DNA of 48,059 nt. Origin: Helicobacter labetoulli. Lineage in GTDB: Bacteria; Campylobacterota; Campylobacteria; Campylobacterales; Helicobacteraceae. Positions 32,457 to 40,143 of this stretch are shown in pieces. The notes beneath the pieces are model-generated. The model saw only the letters and a program-made list of their open reading frames with translations, made no database searches and was not told the DNA's origin. The translations under genes and the position numbers were made by a program. Position 1 is the stretch's first letter. Every line of letters starts with the position of its first letter. The stretch spans positions 1 through 48,059 of the forward strand of contig NZ_QXJF01000017.1 in NCBI RefSeq assembly GCF_003670275.1, given 5' to 3'.

Positions 32457-32792
32457 TTAGAACAATGCGGCTTGGTATCCTTGCCCACCACTAAATTTTA
32501 CCTTAAATACTCCGCTTTCAATGCTTTCTCTAACTTCATTCAAATATTCTTGTGGCACATTTACTCCAGCACATCTTGCCGCCCACATAAAATCAGGCAT
32601 TTTAAGAGTATTGAAGTTTTCTAAAAACTCCTTAGATTGAGTTTGTCTCCACTTAGCTTCTCTGCGTTGGAATTTTCTATCAATGCTTCTTACTTCGCTC
32701 ATCAATACTTCCAACTTAGCATTCACTACTCGTTGAAGTCCTTGTTGGATTTGTTTTACAAGGCTGATTGTTTCTTGGCTCAATACTTTCAT
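32457..32792 (-). CDS. Hypothetical protein, end of the small-gene array
   Basis: 111 residues from ATG 32792 (AAAGGA before; upstream codons overlap the promoter). Helical N-terminus (KVLSQETISLVKQIQQGLQR) and a conserved-looking middle (LKMPDFMWAARCAGVNVPQE). Unit of its own behind the promoter at 32824-32852. No family recognised. Confidence 0.65.
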   Translation of the reverse strand: MKVLSQETISLVKQIQQGLQRVVNAKLEVLMSEVRSIDRKFQRREAKWRQTQSKEFLENFNTLKMPDFMWAARCAGVNVPQEYLNEVRESIESGVFKVKFSGGQGYQAALF

Positions 32793-32823
32793 TTTGATCC
32801 TTTGCGTTGGTTTGTATGTGCGT

Positions 32824-32852
32824 ATTATAGGGAGATTCGGGGTTTGTTTCAA
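32824..32852 (-). promoter_or_regulatory. Array promoter 1
   Basis: Minus strand TTGAAA (32852-32847), 17 bp, TATAAT (32829-32824). Confidence 0.75.
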
Positions 32853-32910
32853 ATGAGATTTTGCTATCAAAGAAAGAGTTGCAAAAGAGCATTTCTCCTT
32901 TGATAGAATA

Positions 32911-33537
32911 CTAGTTTGTTTGTTTTAGCCTATTATAATTCTCCGTAAGCGCTTCTGCTTTTCTTTCTTCAAGAGATCGCAAGGCTTCTTTCTCTTTGTC
33001 TTTGTTTTTTTCCTTTGCAAGAAACCTGTCAAACAATATCTTACAGATTTCCCCCTTAAATTCTTTGTCAAAACAAATTCTTAGCTCATCGGGAGCATCA
33101 TCAAGATATTTTATAATGAGATTGTTTTGAAACACTATATCTTGGAGCACCTTTCTTTCACTAGCTTTCAACAATTCCATTCTTGCGCCCCATCCATACG
33201 CTTTATTGGCATCTATGACAACATTTCCAGCACTAACTGTTATCACAAGCATTAGAGCTAATGTAGATAATGTATCGACACCTTGGATAATATTCTCTCT
33301 CAACCTAAAAAAGATAAGTAACAACACAAGAGATAGTCCGCCATAAGCAATACGATTTAGTAATCTGTCATACTCTATCATAAACAACACAAATTCTATG
33401 TTTGTGTTGTCCTCATAAGAGAATTTAGCAATAATCTTAAGAACTAATACTCCACAGGCAAGGAGCATTGCAATTACAGCCATAAGTGTTAAAAAGATTT
33501 TTAACACTCTTTCTTTGTTCTGTGCTTTTTCTGTCAT
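32911..33537 (-). CDS. Membrane protein, array family M (paralog 1)
   Basis: 208 residues. Membrane helices near 12-35, 58-78 and 85-105, then a soluble Lys/Glu-rich tail (FLAKEKNKDKEKEALRSLEE, ENYNRLKQ). Shares KFSYEDNTNIEFVLFMIEYD and the ICFDKEFKGEICKILFDRFL block with the protein at 41860-42531, and the first of these with that at 36708-37136. Follows two genes in one unit; AAAAGGAG before the ATG. Function unknown. Confidence 0.65.
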   Translation of the reverse strand: MTEKAQNKERVLKIFLTLMAVIAMLLACGVLVLKIIAKFSYEDNTNIEFVLFMIEYDRLLNRIAYGGLSLVLLLIFFRLRENIIQGVDTLSTLALMLVITVSAGNVVIDANKAYGWGARMELLKASERKVLQDIVFQNNLIIKYLDDAPDELRICFDKEFKGEICKILFDRFLAKEKNKDKEKEALRSLEERKAEALTENYNRLKQTN

Positions 33538-33539
33538 CT

Positions 33540-33947
33540 TTACTCTCCTTTTAGAGTGTTTAACGCAAGGCTATCTACTAGCGACATTATCCTTTCAATC
33601 TCTTTCTTTTTCATAGCTCCTAGCTCATAAGTAAGTCTTATGAAAATCTCCATACGCAAAGGGTTATAATGTTTTTGCTCGCTCCCTCTTAAAAATTCCC
33701 TTTCCACAATGTTAAACTCATCATCTATGATGTATGTCCCATTATCGCCATTATCTTTATCTGCTTCTCCATACTCTATTTCTTCGCCATCAAAAACCTT
33801 AGCTGATACTTCCACAAGCCCATCAAAGCCTTTGCCTAAATCCCTTGCGACATTGAGTAAGGGCTCAATAGAATCTCTTCCACCATTCCAATGTTGGTAA
33901 ATCGCTCTTGTTTTTTCTTTGTTTGTAATGACACATCGGTTTCCCAT
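33540..33947 (-). CDS. Phage/plasmid-type MGNRCVI protein
   Basis: 135 residues. N-terminal MGNRCVITNKEKTRAIYQHW followed by NGGRDSIEPLL belongs to a family widespread on phages and plasmids (MGNRAVI...YLHWNGGRDSV). Function not known. A related protein with MGTRCVIG lies at 40782-41150. AAAGGAG before the ATG; second gene of its unit. Confidence 0.7.
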   Translation of the reverse strand: MGNRCVITNKEKTRAIYQHWNGGRDSIEPLLNVARDLGKGFDGLVEVSAKVFDGEEIEYGEADKDNGDNGTYIIDDEFNIVEREFLRGSEQKHYNPLRMEIFIRLTYELGAMKKKEIERIMSLVDSLALNTLKGE

Positions 33948-33958
33948 TTTACTCCTTT

Positions 33959-34195
33959 TTAGTAAAGCCTCTCAATAAAGCAGCCTGTTTCTTCATTCCA
34001 ATAAACAAACTCTTCCTTATCAAGCCCTTTAATGCGTTTAGCTTCGCTTTCTTCTAACTCTTCTAGAAAACCATAGCTTCCGCCTACATAGATATTGTCT
34101 GTAATATAAGCCAAACCATTATCCAAAGGCAAACCGCATTCAGCAAAGAAGTTCTCTAACGCTTTGGCAATTTCATCATCAAACTCCCAGCCCAT
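33959..34195 (-). CDS. Hypothetical acidic protein, 78 residues
   Basis: From ATG 34195 with GGAG six bases before; a TTG at 34216 and ATG at 34207 are in frame. Sequence MGWEFDDEIAKALENFFAEC and a Tyr/Glu-rich end (YVGGSYGFLEELEESEAKRI). First gene of the unit with the MGNRCVI and M-family genes. No known family. Confidence 0.55.
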   Translation of the reverse strand: MGWEFDDEIAKALENFFAECGLPLDNGLAYITDNIYVGGSYGFLEELEESEAKRIKGLDKEEFVYWNEETGCFIERLY

Positions 34196-34230
34196 TCGTC
34201 TCTCCATATAGCCCAAAGCCTCATCAAAAA

Positions 34231-34259
34231 GCTATAGGCTTTTTGGTTATAATTTTCAA
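34231..34259 (-). promoter_or_regulatory. Array promoter 2
   Basis: Minus strand TTGAAA (34259-34254), 17 bp, TATAGC (34236-34231). Confidence 0.6.
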
Positions 34260-34265
34260 ATACGC

Positions 34266-34592
34266 CTACATAAAGAGATTAGCGAGTTCTTTGCAGATAA
34301 GATCAGTGATTCTTTGGATAAGCTCTTTTTCATTAGCATAGCTTTCTCTGCCTATTTCTTCTCTGCTGGAGAGCATAAACTGATTATGTTCTTTTGTAGA
34401 ATCTGCTAAATCATCATATTCTACACTAAACAACACCAAATCGTATATTTTTGAGTGCGTATCAATGAATATGTAGAGATCTATACCGCCTACATTGTGG
34501 ATAAAAATGTGCTCTTTGTTTTGAGCTTGGATTGTATCATTAACAACCTCTTTAATTTTGGACTCAACTTGTTTTTTGTATGTGTTTAACAT
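34266..34592 (-). CDS. Small protein with IHNVGG motif (paralog 1)
   Basis: 108 residues from ATG 34592 (GGAG five bases before). HIFIHNVGGIDLYIFIDTHS, an acidic loop and a C-terminal helix LICKELANLF. Clear paralog at 40144-40467 with the same IHNVGG-(I/L)-D-(L/I)-YI motif and LIC end. Function unknown; single-gene unit. Confidence 0.65.
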   Translation of the reverse strand: MLNTYKKQVESKIKEVVNDTIQAQNKEHIFIHNVGGIDLYIFIDTHSKIYDLVLFSVEYDDLADSTKEHNQFMLSSREEIGRESYANEKELIQRITDLICKELANLFM

Positions 34593-34621
34593 TTGCACTC
34601 CTTTAATCTTTATATGGGCGT

Positions 34622-34650
34622 ATTATAGGCTTTTCGGCTATGATTTTCCA
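34622..34650 (-). promoter_or_regulatory. Array promoter 3
   Basis: Minus strand TGGAAA (34650-34645), 17 bp, TATAAT (34627-34622). Confidence 0.65.
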
Positions 34651-34674
34651 ATGAGATTTTTGAACTAAGAAAAG

Positions 34675-35097
34675 CTATAGCGATAATGTGAAGCTTTCTT
34701 TCTTTATCAGCTCTCGTGGTATTACGCCTTTTTTCTTTTTAGAATATGTTATATCCCAAGCTCCGCCTTTTGCGTGAAGCATACCCACCCAATCCCAATA
34801 ATTGTAGTTTGATAGTTTAGATAACACAAAATCCACTCTTTGCTTAATAGAATCCTCTATCTCTATGTTTTCATTTGCCCTATCTATGCTGTTTGCTCCA
34901 TAGTCTCTGTAAAACAAATACACATCATAAACAATCGCTCCAAACTGCCACGCTTCAAAGTCTTTGTCTAAAAGATATTCTCCTGTGTCTTTGTAGTGTT
35001 TTAGCACCACAAAGTATAGAATCTTTTGAAGTTCAAGGTTTGAAATGCCTTTACTTGAACGATTGATTATGTATTGAGCTAAATCCTGTGTTTTCAT
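34675..35097 (-). CDS. Panacea-domain antitoxin-like protein (second copy)
   Basis: 140 residues. SNLELQKILYFVVLKHYKDT, DKDFEAWQFGAIVYDVYLFY and a C-terminal AWDITYSKKKKGVIPRE fit the Panacea/DUF4065 domain. It overlaps the 261-residue gene before it by ATGA. Here the putative toxin gene comes first, unlike the pair at 9 kb. A fragment of a third copy lies at 35948-36028. Confidence 0.7.
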   Translation of the reverse strand: MKTQDLAQYIINRSSKGISNLELQKILYFVVLKHYKDTGEYLLDKDFEAWQFGAIVYDVYLFYRDYGANSIDRANENIEIEDSIKQRVDFVLSKLSNYNYWDWVGMLHAKGGAWDITYSKKKKGVIPRELIKKESFTLSL

Positions 35098-35879
35098 ACA
35101 TCTACACCATCAGCGTTATCTTTGTATCCAGCAATTTCCTTCAATTTAGAACTCATTTTTTGTTTCCAATCTTTTTCAACATTGAGCATCCTATTAGCTT
35201 TTAGTATCTCGCTAATCTTTTTGATTGCACCTTCCCGTGTTTTATATGTCTTATAAAACAAAGTTTCACCTTTTGCCCCGCTTCTGTTAAAACATATCCT
35301 ATTTTCATCTTTATGGAAATGTGCTTTTTCCAGAGATACCTCGACCCAATAAGATGAAATCTCGCCATTTTCTCTTTTTACACCAAAAGACAACAATCCA
35401 CCATAAGCTAACTGCCAAATATCAAAGAATAATGGACAATCCTTTAAATCTTTTAACCTTCTTTCAAAGTTTAATAGACTATGTTCTTTTTGGAGAATAT
35501 CAAAAAATTCTTCATTAGCCTTAAGCATCCCCAATACAATATCTTTGTTTTCTTCAATGTATTGGTAAAGAATCTCATAATAGATATGTAAAAAATCATC
35601 ATCATTATAACCTCGCCTTTTGGAAATCATTGCTTTTGTGGTATCAAATATTGTGTTTAATAAAATATCAATATAAACAGTGTCCTTTTGGATAGAATAT
35701 TTTTTTATGATTTCACGAAATTTCTTGTATCGTTCAAGCCTCGCTTCTTGTTTTGAAACAGAGCTACCATACAAAGCGTTAAACCAGAGAGATTCGCCTC
35801 CATGCAATTTCACACTAAGTTTGTCTTCTCTTTCCTTTTTAGCCTCATCTATTTTTAGGCTTTCAATGTATTTGTCCAT
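35094..35879 (-). CDS. Putative partner (toxin) of the second Panacea gene
   Basis: 261 residues, helical N-terminal two thirds (IIKKYSIQKDTVYIDILLNT; LHIYYEILYQYIEENKDIVL), then WQLAYGGLLSFGVKRENGEI and a basic C-terminus ending DWKQKMSSKLKEIAGYKDNA. Translationally coupled (ATGA) to the Panacea gene; no catalytic motif recognised. A C-terminal fragment of a paralog is found at 44478-44546. Confidence 0.55.
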   Translation of the reverse strand: MDKYIESLKIDEAKKEREDKLSVKLHGGESLWFNALYGSSVSKQEARLERYKKFREIIKKYSIQKDTVYIDILLNTIFDTTKAMISKRRGYNDDDFLHIYYEILYQYIEENKDIVLGMLKANEEFFDILQKEHSLLNFERRLKDLKDCPLFFDIWQLAYGGLLSFGVKRENGEISSYWVEVSLEKAHFHKDENRICFNRSGAKGETLFYKTYKTREGAIKKISEILKANRMLNVEKDWKQKMSSKLKEIAGYKDNADGVDV

Positions 35880-35910
35880 TTTGTGCTCCCTTTAATGTTT
35901 GTATAGGCGT

Positions 35911-35939
35911 ATTGTATGGAAACTAAAAGATGTTTTCAA
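35911..35939 (-). promoter_or_regulatory. Array promoter 4
   Basis: Minus strand TTGAAA (35939-35934), 17 bp, TACAAT (35916-35911). Confidence 0.7.
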
Positions 35940-35947
35940 ATGGTTAT

Positions 35948-36028
35948 TTAGAGCAGCTCAATATTCTTGTTTGCTTTAATGGCTTTTTTTGGTTTTTTTA
36001 CAATGTATTGAGCTAAGTCCTGTGCTCT
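35948..36028 (-). pseudogene. Chimeric gene fossil: Panacea start joined to YopX-like end
   Basis: Minus-strand frame reads RAQDLAQYIVKKPKKAIKAN then KNIELL-stop. AQDLAQYI matches the start of the Panacea protein (TQDLAQYI, 34675-35097). KKAIKANKNI matches the end of the YopX-like protein (KKAIEANKNI, 43532-44062). No start codon with ribosome site. It sits directly after the stop of the 109-residue gene. Confidence 0.6.
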
Positions 36029-36030
36029 CC

Positions 36031-36360
36031 TTATGCTAGATAAACAAACTTAGCATTGAACTCTTTAAATCCTTCTCTAAGAAACTTTAAATCGTCCTCA
36101 CAATACCTATCAAATGGAACCAAATCATCTAGATCTCTTTCTCTAAGAATTACTTGAAGTCCGTCTGGATCCGGGATATTGTAGTCTGCATTTATTAGCA
36201 TTTTTTTCATTTGATAGCCAAATGTCTGGTGAAGAAATCCAACTACACCTAATGCTTCTCTTCTTTCCTCAAACTTAATAAAACCGCTCTTGCAGTCCCT
36301 AACAAATTGTTTTAGGGACTTTTTGTCGTTAAAATAAAATGCTTGAGCATATACACCCAT
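36031..36360 (-). CDS. Hypothetical protein, 109 residues
   Basis: From ATG 36360 (AAGGAG before). MGVYAQAFYFNDKKSLKQFV, then VLRERDLDDLV-type charged segment and an aromatic end. Downstream of and coupled to the 63-residue frame. No known family. Confidence 0.6.
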   Translation of the reverse strand: MGVYAQAFYFNDKKSLKQFVRDCKSGFIKFEERREALGVVGFLHQTFGYQMKKMLINADYNIPDPDGLQVILRERDLDDLVPFDRYCEDDLKFLREGFKEFNAKFVYLA

Positions 36361-36362
36361 TA

Positions 36363-36554
36363 TCAATCTCCTTTTCTTGGCTTATAATGTTTAGCCTTGT
36401 GTTTGTTGAAGGTGTAGAACACCACATACTCATTTTCAGTGTATTCGTAAAACACCTCAGCATTTGGTAACTCCTTAATTGTTTCATACCCATCATCTTT
36501 AGGGTAAAACTTGACATGTCCAATGTCTTCTTTCTTGATAATTAGTGAGTCTAT
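36363..36554 (-). CDS. 63-residue protein with an ATA in the start position
   Basis: Frame IDSLIIKKEDIGHVKFYPKD continues to HKAKHYKPRKGD-stop and is clearly protein-like. A good ribosome site (AAAAGGAG) sits just before, behind the array promoter, but the codon at start distance is ATA (36554-36552) and there is no ATG, GTG or TTG near. Either a point mutation inactivated the start or ATA is used. The stop overlaps the next gene's ribosome region. Confidence 0.45.
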   Translation of the reverse strand: MDSLIIKKEDIGHVKFYPKDDGYETIKELPNAEVFYEYTENEYVVFYTFNKHKAKHYKPRKGD

Positions 36555-36583
36555 TTTTTCTCCTTTTGTTTTTGTATGCTCGT

Positions 36584-36612
36584 ATTATAGGGGATTAGCG
36601 CCCTTATTTCAA
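36584..36612 (-). promoter_or_regulatory. Array promoter 5
   Basis: Minus strand TTGAAA (36612-36607), 17 bp, TATAAT (36589-36584). Confidence 0.75.
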
Positions 36613-36654
36613 ATGAGATATGGCTATCAAGTGAATTACGCCCACTTTAACTAA

Positions 36655-36672
36655 AGCCGAGCAATCTCGGCT
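36655..36672 (-). terminator. Terminator between array units
   Basis: AGCCGAG-CAAT-CTCGGCT as written on the plus strand; on the minus strand it follows the stop at 36708 and leads into TTAGTT. Confidence 0.6.
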
Positions 36673-36707
36673 AACTTGAAAGGCTTCTTGTTTATAGTCT
36701 AATAGGC

Positions 36708-37136
36708 TCATTCCTTTGGAGTGAATAAACTCTTGATTCGCAAAGAACACCCTTCTTTCTCTGATTTTTCCATTATCGATGAAATCAGTTCTTCACCTTT
36801 CAGTCCATCTTCTTTAGGGATTTCGCACATAGAAAAACAACCAACAAAAAATATCAGCAAAAGAATTAACCAGACTAAAAATTGACGATATAATTTGCAA
36901 TAATAAGAAGCAAATAAGAATCCAACCAAAAATAGAATGCCAATACCACCCAAAAAACTTAGCAAGCTTTCATTCCTTATTACAAAAATCAATATATCCA
37001 TATTAACCTGATTCTTATAACAGAAACTAGCTATAAATTTAAGAATTAAGCTTCCATACAAAAAAATAAAGAAAAATGGGATAAACAACACTCCCAATAA
37101 TATTCTACGCTTTATTCCCATTGGTTCATCACTCAT
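36708..37136 (-). CDS. Membrane protein, array family M (paralog 2, short)
   Basis: 142 residues with three helices (ILLGVLFIPFFFIFLYGSLI; LLSFLGGIGILFLVGFLFAS; FLVWLILLLIFFVGCFSM). The block SFCYKNQVNMDILIFVIRNE aligns with paralogs at 32911 and 41860. Lacks their long C-terminal tail. Overlaps the gene before by ATGA; AAGGAG precedes. Confidence 0.6.
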   Translation of the reverse strand: MSDEPMGIKRRILLGVLFIPFFFIFLYGSLILKFIASFCYKNQVNMDILIFVIRNESLLSFLGGIGILFLVGFLFASYYCKLYRQFLVWLILLLIFFVGCFSMCEIPKEDGLKGEELISSIMEKSEKEGCSLRIKSLFTPKE

Positions 37137-37339
37137 TTTTCACGCTCCTTGTTACAAATTTCATTTATCAAATTATCACAACTTTCATCTAGCTTTTTCT
37201 TTTCCCAATTATCTGTCCATGTCTTTATTTCTTTGAACTCATTATAAACATAAATGGGGATTTTTATCCATCCAATTATCAACACTACAATCAAGAAAAC
37301 ATAATGTATAGCCTCATGAATTTTATCATGTTTATCCAT
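37133..37339 (-). CDS. Small single-helix membrane protein
   Basis: 68 residues, membrane helix YVFLIVVLIIGWIKIPIYVY, then a charged tail ending NLINEICNKEREK. AAAGGAG before the ATG at 37339. Coupled to the M-family gene (ATGA), so they may act together. Confidence 0.6.
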   Translation of the reverse strand: MDKHDKIHEAIHYVFLIVVLIIGWIKIPIYVYNEFKEIKTWTDNWEKKKLDESCDNLINEICNKEREK

Positions 37340-37370
37340 TTCTACGCTCCTTTAATTTTTGTATGCTCGT

Positions 37371-37399
37371 ATCATAGAGAATTTGAAACCCTATTTCAA
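37371..37399 (-). promoter_or_regulatory. Array promoter 6
   Basis: Minus strand TTGAAA (37399-37394), 17 bp, TATGAT (37376-37371). Confidence 0.7.
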
Positions 37400-37448
37400 A
37401 TGAGATATTGTTGTTGAAATAGGCTGAAATTTTTCTTCTTTGATAGCC

Positions 37449-38150
37449 TTATGTCAAATACTTTTTCACAAAGCTTTCAGTCAATCCTACAAGTGAAGGT
37501 TTGTTGTCTATATAACTAAAAGTCACAATAGCATTTCCGAGGCGTAGAAAATCACTCCTTGTATTCTTTTTTAGATACTCATACTCATCATCTCCACTCA
37601 ATCGGATAAGAATGTGTCGTGAGATAGCATTAGCTGCTCCTTGAAATAAAAAATGCTTCCAAGAAACTTTTGTCTCTATTTCTTGTAGTCCATACTTAAT
37701 AAGCGTGTTTTGGCTTTCTTCAACAACAAGGTGCTCGGTTTCAAATGTGAAGTCTAAAGCTTTCTCTATAGTATGCTCGCAAAATGCTACAAGAAGTTTT
37801 TTCTTTGCTTTTATAGGATTCTCTAACACCTTAACTAAACTCATACCTACAATACTAAGTTCGCTATATTCTGTGTTGTCGCAGTATTCATTCACAAATT
37901 CAGAAATTTTGTCACTAAAGGTTTCAAACACATCAATAATTCTATCATACAAGCTAAACATGCCTTCTATCTCCTCACCATCCAGAAGGCTTTGAAGATC
38001 TTCGTGCAAAAACTCAAGATAAAGCTCTTTGTTGCCATAGGCAAAATCTTCTTGCAAAAAGAGAAGTGCAGGAAACTCTTTGGCAAGAGTTTTTAAGCCT
38101 TTTTCGTTGATATAAATTTTATCTTTGATTACCTGTTTAAGATTTGGCAT
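37449..38150 (-). CDS. Hypothetical helical protein, 233 residues
   Basis: From ATG 38150 (GGAG eight bases before; a GTG at 38159 is in frame). Acidic helical sequence (ELYLEFLHEDLQSLLDGEEI; KKLLVAFCEHTIEKALDF) ending GLTESFVKKYLT. Single-gene unit. A decayed relative keeping KAKEILLVAFCEHT and SLVGLTESF lies at 43445-43531. No domain recognised. Confidence 0.6.
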   Translation of the reverse strand: MPNLKQVIKDKIYINEKGLKTLAKEFPALLFLQEDFAYGNKELYLEFLHEDLQSLLDGEEIEGMFSLYDRIIDVFETFSDKISEFVNEYCDNTEYSELSIVGMSLVKVLENPIKAKKKLLVAFCEHTIEKALDFTFETEHLVVEESQNTLIKYGLQEIETKVSWKHFLFQGAANAISRHILIRLSGDDEYEYLKKNTRSDFLRLGNAIVTFSYIDNKPSLVGLTESFVKKYLT

Positions 38151-38183
38151 CTGTTTCACTCCTTTTAATCTTTGTATGAGCGT

Positions 38184-38212
38184 ATTATAGGGGTTTTAAG
38201 GGGTATTTTCAA
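38184..38212 (-). promoter_or_regulatory. Array promoter 7
   Basis: Minus strand TTGAAA (38212-38207), 17 bp, TATAAT (38189-38184). Confidence 0.75.
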
Positions 38213-38260
38213 ATGGAAAAACCACACAGAAAAACTTTTTCTTCTTTAATAGCCTATGAG

Positions 38261-38860
38261 CTAAAACAATCTCCCTTCTCTTTCTAATAGCTTCTGCAAA
38301 TCGCATTCTGCTTCTAGGCTAAAGCTTTCCTCTCTTTTATGTATCTTTTCAAATACATTGGCTCCGCCTAAAAAACCCTTACAAAAATACACGCTCTTGA
38401 AGTTTATAAGTCCTTTTTTTGCGTTTTCTTGCTGATGATATAAAAACTCTATACGCTTATCAAAAATCATAAATTCTGTTTGGTTGTCTAATACTTCGTT
38501 GTAATTATCATTCAAAAGGCTGATAGGCAATAAAATAGCATAAGGCTTATTAAGAGCTTTTAGCCTTTGTAAGACTTCTCTTTTACGAGAAAAAGGGGGA
38601 TTACTGATTATATAATCATAATCTACACTTGGCTCATATGAAAAGAAGTTTTGCCCATCATCTATATGGCTTGCTAATACCTTATGTCCTGCTTCTGTAA
38701 AAACTTTGACACAATTAGAATAGGACTTATCAAAGGGACACCATATAGTGCTGTTTGGTTTAATATATTTTAATAAAGGTTCTATAGCGTAGCGTGGAGT
38801 AAAACACTCATCATTCTTTTTACCTTTAAAGGTAAAAAAGGGTTCGTGTTTGTTTGGCAT
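38261..38860 (-). CDS. Phage-type DNA adenine methyltransferase
   Basis: 199 residues from ATG 38860 (GGAG before). KNDECFTPRYAIEPLLKYI is the usual D-E-x-x-TP opening of phage DNA N6-adenine methylases; catalytic motif IV is DYIISNPPFSRK. No nuclease domain or partner endonuclease. A solitary methylase like this could protect incoming plasmid DNA from restriction; that role is inference. Confidence 0.75.
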   Translation of the reverse strand: MPNKHEPFFTFKGKKNDECFTPRYAIEPLLKYIKPNSTIWCPFDKSYSNCVKVFTEAGHKVLASHIDDGQNFFSYEPSVDYDYIISNPPFSRKREVLQRLKALNKPYAILLPISLLNDNYNEVLDNQTEFMIFDKRIEFLYHQQENAKKGLINFKSVYFCKGFLGGANVFEKIHKREESFSLEAECDLQKLLEREGRLF

Positions 38861-38874
38861 ATATTCTCCTTTTT

Positions 38875-39129
38875 TTATTGTGCGTATGTTCGCAGAATCC
38901 ACTCTTTCAGACTCTTTGAAAACTCCATTGCTTCAAAGGTGGATTTAGCTGTCTCTTGGTTGTTCCAAGTATGAAGCCTTTTGAGCGTGTCTAATGTTTT
39001 ACTTGGATTTTCAACACCTAAAGAATCTTGCAAGTCCTCAATAATAGAAGGATTGCTGTATATCCTGTTTTTTAGCTCAAAAACCAAATCATAGGTATCA
39101 ATATCTCCCAAGCTTATTTCATCGCTCAT
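38875..39129 (-). CDS. Hypothetical acidic protein, 84 residues
   Basis: Helical (DLVFELKNRIYSNPSIIEDL; FEAMEFSKSLKEWILRTYAQ). AAAGGGG before ATG 39129; first gene of the unit with the methylase, 14 bp between. No family recognised. Confidence 0.6.
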   Translation of the reverse strand: MSDEISLGDIDTYDLVFELKNRIYSNPSIIEDLQDSLGVENPSKTLDTLKRLHTWNNQETAKSTFEAMEFSKSLKEWILRTYAQ

Positions 39130-39159
39130 TTTAGCCCCTTTGCGTTAATTTATGCCCGT

Positions 39160-39188
39160 ATTATAAGGGAATGCGGCTTGTGTTTCAA
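39160..39188 (-). promoter_or_regulatory. Array promoter 8
   Basis: Minus strand TTGAAA (39188-39183), 17 bp, TATAAT (39165-39160). Confidence 0.75.
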
Positions 39189-39234
39189 ATAGTGTGTGCT
39201 GTCAAAAAGAGAAACACACAAAGCGGTTATATTG

Positions 39235-39585
39235 TTATATTCCGTTTGTGTCTCTTGCTTTTTTTATTCTTTCTTTGATAGCAAAATTAATCATACTTTT
39301 AATGGTATCATTGGCATTACTTAAAACAATGCGTGTCTTAATGTATTCTACGCCAAATCTTGCAAACAACAGCCCAAAAACTTCATCTGCAAAGGCGTGG
39401 GCTACCCCACATACACCATTAAAATCTAATTCAAGTTTCATATCCTTATTTTCTTGTGAGCCTAATAACTCTACAATTCTGCTATGTAGCTTCTCTCCAC
39501 TATCTCTGCTACCTAAAAATTCAAAGCAACCGCACACATCTTGCACTTTTAGGGCATAGGTGCAAGTTTGTTGCATTTTACTCAC
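39235..39585 (-). CDS. STAS-like DUF4325 protein
   Basis: 116 residues from GTG 39585 (GGAGG six bases before, lying inside the preceding fossil; ATG 39576 is the alternative). R-D-S-G-E-K-L then LELDFNGVCGVAHAFADEVF and a GLLFARFG segment match the DUF4325 STAS-like domain (V-x-LDF-x-G-V...SFADE-x-FG-x-L). Such domains bind partners in signalling or defence contexts. Last gene of the unit from promoter 9. Confidence 0.65.
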   Translation of the reverse strand: MSKMQQTCTYALKVQDVCGCFEFLGSRDSGEKLHSRIVELLGSQENKDMKLELDFNGVCGVAHAFADEVFGLLFARFGVEYIKTRIVLSNANDTIKSMINFAIKERIKKARDTNGI

Positions 39586-39672
39586 TCAAAGCCTCCACAA
39601 AGGCTTCTACCACTTGCCAAGCATATTTGCCTCGGCTATTTTTTTGAGTTTTTCGCCTAATTCAACCTTCAT
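39578..39672 (-). pseudogene. Internally deleted copy of the 138-residue gene
   Basis: From ATG 39672 (GGAG before) MKVELGEKLKKIAEAN aligns with MKINLGENLQAFATAN of the intact gene at 39697-40113. After a frame change, AWQVVEAFVEALSE-stop aligns with AWQVVKEFVDALRVE. About 110 residues in between are missing. The start signal is still intact and yields a 22-residue peptide. Confidence 0.7.
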
Positions 39673-39696
39673 TTTGCACTCCTTTTTTTTGATTAA

Positions 39697-40113
39697 TTAT
39701 AGAAGCGGATCCAAGTCCCTATGTTCAACCCTCAAAGCATCAACAAATTCTTTTACCACTTGCCAAGCATTTGCAAAAGCCTCTTTTTCTTTGCCTTCTT
39801 CGTGCTCTATGACAAAATCATATTTAGCAAGAAGCATATCGCGATCTAGGAATAAGCCACCATCATTTGAAATGCCATAGCATAGTTGGCATAACCAAAA
39901 GTTGCCAACAATACAGTTATTTGAGCTTGTCTCAAACAAAGTTTGCACTTCAAATACGCCGCCAAAACTGATGGTTCTGTTAAAGTGAGCATTATCAGCA
40001 TATACTTGATATATTACATGAATCTCAGTATTAACCTCTTGGTTAATTTTTTTGCTGAATGCCTCATTGGCTGTTGCAAATGCTTGTAGGTTTTCTCCCA
40101 AATTGATTTTCAT
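39697..40113 (-). CDS. Hypothetical protein, 138 residues
   Basis: MKINLGENLQAFATANEAFS, then HVIYQVYADNAHFNRTISFG, and FWLCQLCYGISNDGGLFLDR. AAGGAG before the ATG. Second gene of the unit. Mixed alpha/beta appearance, no family recognised. An internally deleted copy follows immediately. Confidence 0.6.
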   Translation of the reverse strand: MKINLGENLQAFATANEAFSKKINQEVNTEIHVIYQVYADNAHFNRTISFGGVFEVQTLFETSSNNCIVGNFWLCQLCYGISNDGGLFLDRDMLLAKYDFVIEHEEGKEKEAFANAWQVVKEFVDALRVEHRDLDPLL

Positions 40114-40143
40114 TTTGCACTCCTTTTTTTGTTTGTTGGCTGA

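Noticed and set aside
36329-36523. 64-codon minus-strand frame MDMSSFTLKMM
   Set aside because: Wrong frame; the frame next to it (36363-36554) is protein-like and has the promoter and ribosome site.
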